A program made the position numbers and the translations under genes. 9,005 nt of DNA from DATBFX01 sp036558305 (GTDB lineage Bacteria > Chloroflexota > Chloroflexia > Thermomicrobiales > UBA6265): assembly GCA_036558305.1 (NCBI GenBank), contig DATBFX010000162.1:1-9005 (forward strand), written 5' to 3'. Of this stretch, positions 1 to 5,780 are shown in pieces. Below the pieces are notes generated by a model. That model had not been told where the DNA came from and ran no database searches. It saw nothing but the letters and a program-made list of their open reading frames with translations. How positions within the stretch are numbered: the stretch's first letter is position 1; each line of letters begins with the position of its first letter.

Positions 1-1326
1 ATGCGCAACGTCGCCGCCGGCGCCAACGCCATGCTCCTCAAGCGCGGTCTCGACCTCGCCAGCGAGGCCGTCGTCGCCCGGATCAGGGAGAGCGCCACCG
101 AGGTCAAGGGCAAGGACGAGATCGCCCAGGTGGCCGCGATCTCGGCGTCCGACCCGGTGATCGGCGAGCTGATCTCCGAGGTGATGGACAAGGTCGGCAA
201 GGACGGCGTCGTCACCGTCGAAGAGGGCAAGGGGCTCGACTTCGAGACCGAGTACACCGAGGGGATGCAGATCGACCGCGGCTACATCTCCCCCTACTTC
301 GTCACCAACACCGAGCGGATGGAGGCCGAGCTCGACGACCCCTTCATCCTCATCACCGACAAGAAGATCAGCGCCATCGCCGACATCCTGCCGACGCTGG
401 AGCAGGTCGCCCGCGCCGGTCGCCCGCTCGTCATCATCGCCGAGGACGTCGACGGCGAGGCCCTGGCCACGCTCGTGGTCAACAAGCTGCGTGGGACCAT
501 CAACGTGCTCGCGGTCAAGGCCCCCGGTTTCGGCGACCGCCGCAAGGAGATGCTGCGCGACATCGCCATCCTCACCGGCGGCCAGGTCATCTCGGAAGAA
601 GTCGGCCGCAAGCTCGACGGCGTTCAGGTCAACGACCTCGGCCGCGCCCGCCGCGTCGTTTCGACCAAGGACGACACCACCTTCGTCGAGGGCCACGGCG
701 ACGAGTCGGCGATCAAGGGCCGCAGCGAGCAGATCCGCGCCCAGATCGAGACGACCACCTCCGACTACGACCGCGAGAAGCTGCAGGAGCGGCTGGCGAA
801 GCTGGCCGGTGGGGTCGCCGTCCTCAAGGTCGGCGCCGCGACGGAGACCGAGCTCAAGGAGAAGAAGCACCGCGTCGAGGACGCGCTGTCCGCGACCCGC
901 GCCGCGATCGAGGAAGGCATCGTTGCGGGCGGCGGCGTGGCGCTGATCAACGCGGTCGCCGCGCTCGACGCGGTCGAGGCCGAGGGCGACGTCAAGACCG
1001 GCGTCACCATCCTCCGCCGCGCGCTCGAAGAGCCGATGCGGATCCTCGCCCAGAACGCGGGCAAGGACGGCGCGGTCATCATCGAGATGGTCCGCCGGGC
1101 GCAGACCGAGCAGAAGGACGACAACGTCGGCTACAACGTCCTGACCGACGACTACGTCGACATGGTGAACGCGGGCATCATCGACCCGGCGAAGGTGACC
1201 CGCTCGGCGGTCGAGAACGCCGCCAGCATCGCCGGCATGATCCTCACCACCGAGGCCCTCATCTCCGACAAGCCGGAGAAGAAGGCCGTCCCGGCCACCG
1301 CCGGCATGGACGACATGGACTACTAG
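1..1326 (+). CDS. groEL: 60 kDa chaperonin GroEL, C-terminal 441 residues (5' end outside window)
   Basis: This is the Hsp60 subunit of the cytoplasmic GroEL folding chamber, which works with GroES and ATP. The reading frame is open at base 1; the first ATG is an internal Met in the conserved stretch RNVAAGAN and not a start. Visible landmarks are the KRG helix (residues 14-16), the apical-domain stretch IDRGYISPYF, the VKAPGFGDRR segment, the LAGGVAVLKVGA intermediate segment, and VEDALSATRAA followed by AGGGVAL. Asp294 of the fragment matches the catalytic Asp398 of E. coli GroEL, so about 104 residues are missing and the full protein would be about 545 residues, normal for the family. The GDGTTT nucleotide loop lies upstream, outside the window. 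The C-terminus is GMDDMDY, a short Met-containing tail without the long GGM repeats of E. coli. groES, the promoter and any heat-shock operator are not visible. Confidence 0.98.
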   Translation: MRNVAAGANAMLLKRGLDLASEAVVARIRESATEVKGKDEIAQVAAISASDPVIGELISEVMDKVGKDGVVTVEEGKGLDFETEYTEGMQIDRGYISPYFVTNTERMEAELDDPFILITDKKISAIADILPTLEQVARAGRPLVIIAEDVDGEALATLVVNKLRGTINVLAVKAPGFGDRRKEMLRDIAILTGGQVISEEVGRKLDGVQVNDLGRARRVVSTKDDTTFVEGHGDESAIKGRSEQIRAQIETTTSDYDREKLQERLAKLAGGVAVLKVGAATETELKEKKHRVEDALSATRAAIEEGIVAGGGVALINAVAALDAVEAEGDVKTGVTILRRALEEPMRILAQNAGKDGAVIIEMVRRAQTEQKDDNVGYNVLTDDYVDMVNAGIIDPAKVTRSAVENAASIAGMILTTEALISDKPEKKAVPATAGMDDMDY

Positions 1327-1332
1327 TCCGAG

Positions 1333-1348
1333 ACGGACAGACGGACAG
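1333..1348 (+). repeat. Tandem 8-bp direct repeat beside the terminator
   Basis: ACGGACAG occurs twice in direct succession, just after the groEL stop codon and just before the terminator hairpin. It is too short to assign a function and may be chance or slippage. Confidence 0.6.
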
Positions 1349-1356
1349 AAAAGAGC

Positions 1357-1388
1357 GGCGAGGCCCGGCGATTCCGCCGGGCCTCGCC
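1357..1388. terminator. Bidirectional intrinsic terminator between convergent groEL and Uma2 gene
   Basis: A perfect 14-bp inverted repeat (GGCGAGGCCCGGCG, loop ATTC, then its exact complement) begins 31 bases after the groEL stop and lies about 43 bases beyond the Uma2 stop. On the plus strand it is followed by a poor T run. On the minus strand it is followed by CTCTTTTCT, so it looks more canonical for the leftward transcript. The position between two converging genes fits a shared terminator. Confidence 0.8.
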
Positions 1389-1423
1389 ACGTTCTAACCC
1401 CGAAGGCGTTTCGTTGCGTCAGA

Positions 1424-1441
1424 CCAGGGTTTCAACCCTGG
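1424..1441. repeat. Short perfect inverted repeat covering the Uma2 stop codon
   Basis: CCAGGGTT-TC-AACCCTGG is an 8-bp perfect inverted repeat with a 2-base centre. The minus-strand TGA stop of the Uma2 gene (1432-1434) falls in its middle. A 2-base loop is too tight for the full stem, so a real RNA hairpin would open one or two inner pairs. No T run follows, so it is not a terminator by itself; it could protect the 3' end of the message or be coincidental. Confidence 0.5.
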
Positions 1442-2121
1442 CTTCCCGGAGCTCCCTTGGCGAAGCGCTCCCTGATCCACGCCTCATACGCATCCGGGGC
1501 GATCTCGAACATGAGGTCTTCCGGCGTCGGCAGCGGGTCCTGTTGGAACCAGCGCGGGTCGAACCAGAATCCCGGGATCATCTGGGAGTGGAGTCTGCCG
1601 GCGTCGTCGGGCTCGACGGCGGCGTAGCGACCGTCGGCACCGAGGCGGTACATCGTGATGCCGTCGCGGCCGTCGCGGGTCTCGATGAGGACGTACTCGA
1701 TAACACCGGCCTGCTCGTACTCGCGAAGTTTGACGATCAGGTCGGTCCGCGCCGTCTGCGCGGAGAGGAGCTCGATCACGAAGTCGGCCGGTCCCTCGAT
1801 CCAGAGCCAGGTGATCCGGTCGAGGTGCTCTTTGCGCAGGAAGAGGACGTCCGGCTCGCGTCCGGAGGGGCGAAACCGCAGGCGCATCTGGAACGGTGCA
1901 TGGAGCACCCGTCCCAGGTCGAACACACGGACGTAGGTCGAGAGCAGGCCGATCAGGAGCAGCGAAAACGCGTCGTGGCGCTCGTTGACCGTCAAGATCG
2001 TCACCTCACCGTCGACCCACTCGGCCTGTTTGCCGTCCGGCACCCACGCGAGGAATTCCTCGTAGGTCATCCGCGGTGGCTTGACGTCGATTGCGTGAAC
2101 GTCGGTGACTCGCTGCGCCAT
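1432..2121 (-). CDS. Uma2 family (DUF820) PD-(D/E)XK nuclease-like protein
   Basis: The 229-residue protein has the Uma2/DUF820 layout. The N-terminal motif MTYEEFLAW is followed by VDGE (Glu39) and a RHD segment. Then come the nuclease-core residues: PD at 90-91, Glu117 in FVIELLS, and Lys131 in the segment running from RTDLIVKL to the YEQAGVIEYVLIE strand. These match the PD-(D/E)XK arrangement in order and spacing, so the core appears intact. Family members occur in many copies in cyanobacteria, Chloroflexota and Deinococcota; their biological role is poorly known, and DNA cleavage here is inferred from the fold. The frame is open to an ATG at 2208, but the ATG at 2121 has a strong ribosome binding site (GAGAGGAG, 6-base spacer) and gives the usual family start. 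The gene is cytoplasmic, with no signal peptide, and transcription would end at the hairpin at 1357-1388. Confidence 0.88.
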   Translation of the reverse strand: MAQRVTDVHAIDVKPPRMTYEEFLAWVPDGKQAEWVDGEVTILTVNERHDAFSLLLIGLLSTYVRVFDLGRVLHAPFQMRLRFRPSGREPDVLFLRKEHLDRITWLWIEGPADFVIELLSAQTARTDLIVKLREYEQAGVIEYVLIETRDGRDGITMYRLGADGRYAAVEPDDAGRLHSQMIPGFWFDPRWFQQDPLPTPEDLMFEIAPDAYEAWIRERFAKGAPGSQG

Positions 2122-2127
2122 CGCCGG

Positions 2128-2135
2128 CTCCTCTC
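2128..2135 (-). promoter_or_regulatory. Shine-Dalgarno site that sets the Uma2 start
   Basis: GAGAGGAG on the minus strand lies 6 bases before the ATG at 2121. It favours that start over the upstream in-frame ATG at 2208. Confidence 0.7.
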
Positions 2136-2217
2136 TCGCATCGCGGGACGCTTCCGCAATGGTACCGCGCGGAAGCCCAGGTGGTGCCTCAGGGTCGAGG
2201 CGCGACATTCGCTCGCG

Positions 2218-2430
2218 TCAGACCAATCCCTGCCGATACGCATACGCCGTCGCGGCGGCGCGCGTCTCGACGGTGAGTTTGGCGGAGACGTTGCGGACGT
2301 GGGTGCGGACCGTGGCCGGGAACCGTTTGCGCAACGCGGCGAGGGCCGGCTCGACGACGGCGCGGACACAGTCCTGAGAAACCGGTCCGATCGCGGCGCG
2401 CTCGCGTTCCGCCAGGGCAAAGAGGCGCAC
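2218..2430 (-). pseudogene. 5'-truncated remnant of a LuxR-type helix-turn-helix regulator
   Basis: A 70-codon stretch from a GTG at 2430 to TGA at 2218 ends in TVRTHVRNVSAKL followed by ETRAAATAYAYRQGLV. This matches the recognition helix and C-terminal helix of LuxR/NarL-type DNA-binding domains. The start of the domain is recognisable as LAERERAAI, but the usual G-x-S-N-x-x-I-A scaffold helix is replaced by unrelated sequence with about four extra residues, so the domain looks degraded. No receiver, sensor or ATPase domain precedes it: the frame is open upstream only to the TGA that ends the membrane glycosyltransferase (2524-2526), and it has no ATG. The simplest reading is the 3' relic of a larger regulator. 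A small expressed HTH protein starting at GTG is less likely. The rest of the 2122-2523 interval holds nothing else I recognise. Confidence 0.5.
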
Positions 2431-2523
2431 CGACCCGACGCGATCTTCGACGCATGGCGGGCCGGAGCCGATCGGGTCCGCTCCTTGGACCGTGGCCCCT
2501 TGCGCCTCGGATTCAGGCGAAGG

Positions 2524-4671
2524 TCAATACTTCGGATAGAGGTGCAGGCGGCGCACGGCCGGGACCCCCGCCTCCGCCGTCGACGGCGCGCTCCCTGCCG
2601 TGCGTTCGACGCGAACGGCGACCTTTGGCCGGACGGCGATGAAACTCACCGTTACCGTCCGCCAGCCCGGTTTCTCGGTCGCCCCGGGTGCGCGCTCCCA
2701 GACGGTCTTCCCGTCGATCGCCACGGTCAAGCGTTCGCCGGGATCGCCGGCCGTACCGGGATCGTAGACCTGCACATAGAAGCGGTAGTGTTCGCCGACG
2801 TTCAGATCGTCGAGGGTTCGGGTCAATCCGACCACTGCCCCCGCCTGGGGCGGGGCATCGAAGGCGAGGCGGACGGCGTCGGGGTAGGAGACCTGATGCA
2901 GATGCGCGGGCACACCCGCATCGACGAACGTCAACGGCAAATCTTTCCGTGTGGTGCCCCGGCTCTCCTCGTACCGTTGCCAACCTTGGGGCGCCACCGC
3001 GGCCAGGTCCGACAGTTCGGCGTTGGCCGTGGCGATCAGCACGGCCGTGGCGGAGACCGTGACGGCGCATCCGGCCAGCACGACCGCCGCCGCCCGGCGA
3101 GGATGCCGGCCGATGGTCGCGGCAAGCGATCGCAGCAGGCTCGGCCCCGACGCCATCACCACCCGCACGGTCAGAATCGTAACAACCGCAAGGATCAACC
3201 AACTCATCGCCGCGGTACCGGGCCAGTCCCAGAATGCCAAGCGACTCCGGAGTCCGACGGTCGCCGCCGCCCAGACGATGCCGACGACGCCGACCCCGAC
3301 GAACGCGGCCTCCCTCGGGTGACTCCTGGCACGGTCCGGGATTTCGCGCACCCAACGGTACGCGCGCTGCCATCGGGAAGACATGCCGGGTCCCCTGCTC
3401 GACGGTGTCGTGAACGCGGCTCCCACGAGCACGCACAGCAGGGGATCGTACGGAACGTGGTAGCGGACATTCGCTTCCACCAGGGCCAACGTTGCGACAC
3501 CCCAGCCGAGCGGGACGAGAAGGGTCGTCCCAACGCCGGGGAAGTCCCCGCCGCGCACCGCACCGACGACGGCCAGCACCAGGACGACCGTGTAGGTCCG
3601 ATCGGTGAGGTGGAGCAATTCGCTCCAATTCAACGGCACTCGGTGTTGCAAGCTCGCGTCCGCTTTACGAAAAGACCAGATGATCCCCGCGCTGTCGGTA
3701 TGCCACGTCAGTTTGTGGCGCTTCCAGGTGTTTTCGAGCGTCGCCACGGGATTGGCCGCGATGAACTGGAGACCGAGTTTCCCGTAGATCCGTTGTAACT
3801 CGGCGCTGCTCGACACCCCCGCGAATGGGTCGTCGGAGGAGCCCTTCGGGTTGAAGTAGCCGCCGCTGGCCCGCTCGTTGTTGACTTCCCAGAGTTCCCA
3901 CCCGGCGGTGCGGGTCGGCAGCGGTGGACCGCCGTTGACCAGATTCAATGCCACGATCGGCCCGAGCACGACCGCCAGGCCCAACCCAAACCACCCGACG
4001 AGACCAGCCCGCCGTCTCTGAACGGCGGCGATCACCACGACCGTACCGATGACCGGAAGGAACGAGATGAAGGCAGGGCGAACCATCGCGAGCGCGGCGG
4101 CGACGCCGCCGGCGGCGACCACACGCCGTGGCGGATCGAACCTCAGCAGCAACCACAGGAGAAGCGGCAAAAAGAACATCGCCGCGTTCTCTTTGGAAAA
4201 CACCGCCGTCAGCGACCACATGCCCGGCAGGACCGCGGCACAGACCGCCGCGGCGAGCGCGGCCACGCGGCCGAAGAGTGTCCGCGCCAGCCACCAGACG
4301 ACGACGATCGTTCCGAGCTGGTAGAGGACGTTCTCGACCCGGAGCGGGACCAGGCTGTCGGTGACGAGGGCGACGGGGGCGAGGAGGAGCGGATAGCCGA
4401 CGCCGTGGGATGCCCAGGTATCCGAGTTCGCCGGCCAGCCTCCCGCGACGATGGTTCGGGTTGCATTGATGAGCGCTCGGAAGTCGCTCTCCGGCGGCAC
4501 CGGCAGCCAGGTGATCCAGAGCAACCGGATGGCGACGGCAACGACCAGGATGGTGACCAGGGGAACGGCCTCGATCAAGACCTCGGGCCGGGCCAGGTGG
4601 CCGGTGACCAAACGCCGCCTCGTTTGCGAGATGAGCGGAGGCGAAGCGGTAGGTGCCACCGAATCGGACAT
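2524..4671 (-). CDS. Polytopic GT-C (GT39/PMT/ArnT-like) glycosyltransferase with C-terminal beta-rich domain
   Basis: The 715-residue protein has a basic N-terminus and about ten or more hydrophobic segments. The first runs near residues 36-55, a dense group covers roughly 95-245, and further segments lie near 360-425 and 460-550. After the first membrane segment comes PESDF (Asp63), in the place of the conserved acidic catalytic motif of GT-C enzymes. It is followed by HGVGYPLLLAP, SKENA and, in the later half, NVRYHVPYDPLL, a pattern typical of GT39/ArnT-like proteins that use polyprenyl-phosphate sugars and act on the outer face of the membrane. Residues about 553-715 form a soluble extracytoplasmic tail with a YRFYVQVYD strand pattern, resembling a carbohydrate-binding jelly roll. 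The reading frame extends to a TTG at 4692, but the ATG at 4671 is preferred; its Shine-Dalgarno is weak. It lies 146 bases after the hydrolase gene and probably belongs to the same glycan cluster. Donor and acceptor are unknown. Confidence 0.82.
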   Translation of the reverse strand: MSDSVAPTASPPLISQTRRRLVTGHLARPEVLIEAVPLVTILVVAVAIRLLWITWLPVPPESDFRALINATRTIVAGGWPANSDTWASHGVGYPLLLAPVALVTDSLVPLRVENVLYQLGTIVVVWWLARTLFGRVAALAAAVCAAVLPGMWSLTAVFSKENAAMFFLPLLLWLLLRFDPPRRVVAAGGVAAALAMVRPAFISFLPVIGTVVVIAAVQRRRAGLVGWFGLGLAVVLGPIVALNLVNGGPPLPTRTAGWELWEVNNERASGGYFNPKGSSDDPFAGVSSSAELQRIYGKLGLQFIAANPVATLENTWKRHKLTWHTDSAGIIWSFRKADASLQHRVPLNWSELLHLTDRTYTVVLVLAVVGAVRGGDFPGVGTTLLVPLGWGVATLALVEANVRYHVPYDPLLCVLVGAAFTTPSSRGPGMSSRWQRAYRWVREIPDRARSHPREAAFVGVGVVGIVWAAATVGLRSRLAFWDWPGTAAMSWLILAVVTILTVRVVMASGPSLLRSLAATIGRHPRRAAAVVLAGCAVTVSATAVLIATANAELSDLAAVAPQGWQRYEESRGTTRKDLPLTFVDAGVPAHLHQVSYPDAVRLAFDAPPQAGAVVGLTRTLDDLNVGEHYRFYVQVYDPGTAGDPGERLTVAIDGKTVWERAPGATEKPGWRTVTVSFIAVRPKVAVRVERTAGSAPSTAEAGVPAVRRLHLYPKY

Positions 4672-4737
4672 GCCCGTACAAACCCCGGTCAACTCGCCGC
4701 GCGAGTCGGAGCAACCCCTGAACCTACGTGTGTGTGC

Positions 4738-4768
4738 AGTCTAGCATCTTGAGGAATGTAACGGTCAC
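4738..4768 (-). promoter_or_regulatory. Weak sigma-70-like promoter candidate upstream of the membrane glycosyltransferase
   Basis: Reading the minus strand, GTGACC (4 of 6 to TTGACA) is followed after 19 bases by TGC-TAGACT, an extended -10-like element (4 of 6 to TATAAT). It sits in the only AT-richer gap of the cluster (4672-4817) and would leave a leader of about 60 bases before the ATG at 4671. The rest of the gap shows no clear terminator or riboswitch, so read-through from the hydrolase gene is equally possible. Confidence 0.25.
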
Positions 4769-4817
4769 TGCTCGGCTGAAAGGCCACCTCATGCGCAGGT
4801 ACAAATACCCATCTTGA

Positions 4818-5780
4818 TCATTGACTCTTGTTGGCGTCGAGCAATGTGAGCTTCGCTTCGCGCACGAGGCTACCGGCGAGCATGGCATCGCGGCCGACCG
4901 GGGTCTTCCGAAGAGGAACCAGCGGCGGGATGCGGAGCGGATTCGCGGCGTTCCAGGTACGCTCGATGTCGATCGCCGCCGTCGACGGCGCGTTTAGCGC
5001 GGCCGCCAGCCAAGGAATCCATATTCCCGTCGGTACCGGCTGATGACCTTGCTGCCCCCAGCTATCGACGCGGACGATGAGTCGTGAAACGTTCTCCGAC
5101 GCAACGCTGGATACGAACGGTCGGCAGTGATTCCTGAGATGCCAGATATCGCTCGCGCCCTGAAGATAGACGACCGTGTTGTCGAATCTCGATGCATAGA
5201 GATGGCACAGGTTGGACTCGATCGCCGTGTCCAGCGATGCATCCGCGGGAAGCGATGGCCAACACGAGGTGCGATATTTCGTGCGATGGATGAGCCCGTA
5301 CCTGGCGATATCGGTCTGCGGATTGCAGGCGACCGCGACACTTCCGGGAACCTTCCACGAAAAGTAGAGCGCCGCAAACCCTCCGCCGGATCTGCCGACG
5401 AACGCGACGCGCGTCGCTCTCAGGCTCGCCATGATCTCGCCGATCAGCGCGGAGAGAATCGTTTGAGTCGCAAACCCTTCGTGACCGGCGAACCAGGCCA
5501 ACGCCAGATCGTCGCTCCGATCCAGGGAGGGGTCCGAGAACGCGACGATGGACGCGTCGACGTAGCCCAGAAGGCCGGTCGCCGCAAAGCGAGGCGGGTC
5601 TAGATTGGCGCGGTCGACGCCGCCGATGAACGTGAACACCACATTCGGCGATTGGCTGAGCTGGACCGAGACCGGGATCGCGCCACCATCGATCGCCACC
5701 GAGTAGATCCCGCTCGCCGATCTGTCCCGGAGCGCCGCGAGGAACGCGGCTGCATCAATGCGCTTCGTGTCGTGATTCAT
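4818..5780 (-). CDS. Alpha/beta-hydrolase-fold protein with Ser-Asp-His triad, glycan-cluster associated
   Basis: The 320-residue protein carries the nucleophile elbow VAFVGRSGGGFAALYFS with Ser131 (G-x-S-x-G). Downstream are Asp211 in YLQGASDIWHL and His246 in WGQQGHQPVP, in the order and spacing of an alpha/beta-hydrolase catalytic triad. Other marked segments are FTFIGG near the first core strands and CNPQTDIARY after the elbow helix. There is no signal peptide or membrane segment, so it should act in the cytoplasm. The reaction is not evident: esterase, deacylase or acyl transfer on a sugar intermediate are all possible, and a distant link to the Asp2-like glycan-modifying hydrolases is only a guess. 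The frame is open to an ATG at 5828 and a TTG at 5843. I chose the ATG at 5780 because it gives a normal N-terminus and a short 26-base overlap with the preceding glycosyltransferase gene, as in translational coupling. No clear Shine-Dalgarno separates the options. Base composition looks a little less GC-rich than its neighbours by eye. Confidence 0.75.
   Translation of the reverse strand: MNHDTKRIDAAAFLAALRDRSASGIYSVAIDGGAIPVSVQLSQSPNVVFTFIGGVDRANLDPPRFAATGLLGYVDASIVAFSDPSLDRSDDLALAWFAGHEGFATQTILSALIGEIMASLRATRVAFVGRSGGGFAALYFSWKVPGSVAVACNPQTDIARYGLIHRTKYRTSCWPSLPADASLDTAIESNLCHLYASRFDNTVVYLQGASDIWHLRNHCRPFVSSVASENVSRLIVRVDSWGQQGHQPVPTGIWIPWLAAALNAPSTAAIDIERTWNAANPLRIPPLVPLRKTPVGRDAMLAGSLVREAKLTLLDANKSQ

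Noticed and set aside
2513..3628. A 371-codon minus-strand frame overlapping the GT-C gene
   Set aside because: It is the alternative frame of the same DNA. The overlapping frame has coherent membrane segments and GT-C motifs, while this one is Arg/Gly-rich and lacks them.
1414..3798. A 794-codon plus-strand open frame spanning several genes
   Set aside because: It runs antisense across the Uma2 gene, the LuxR relic and half of the GT-C gene. Its translation is Arg/Gly/Asp-rich low-complexity sequence without any domain, as expected for a stop-poor antisense frame in GC-rich DNA.
1806..4515. A shared AGCCAGGTGATCC stretch at about 1806 and 4503
   Set aside because: It is a 13-base match inside unrelated coding sequence on the same strand, with no flanking similarity, and is consistent with chance.
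3665..4714. A 349-codon minus-strand frame over the 5' half of the GT-C gene
   Set aside because: It is a shadow frame with Arg-rich composition and no recognisable motif. It could suggest a frameshift in the GT-C gene, but the main frame reads through without a break.
4672..4817. A riboswitch or terminator in the gap between the hydrolase and GT-C genes
   Set aside because: Only a 4-bp stem (GGTA/TACC) and a GT run are visible, with no long stem, T tract or known aptamer core.
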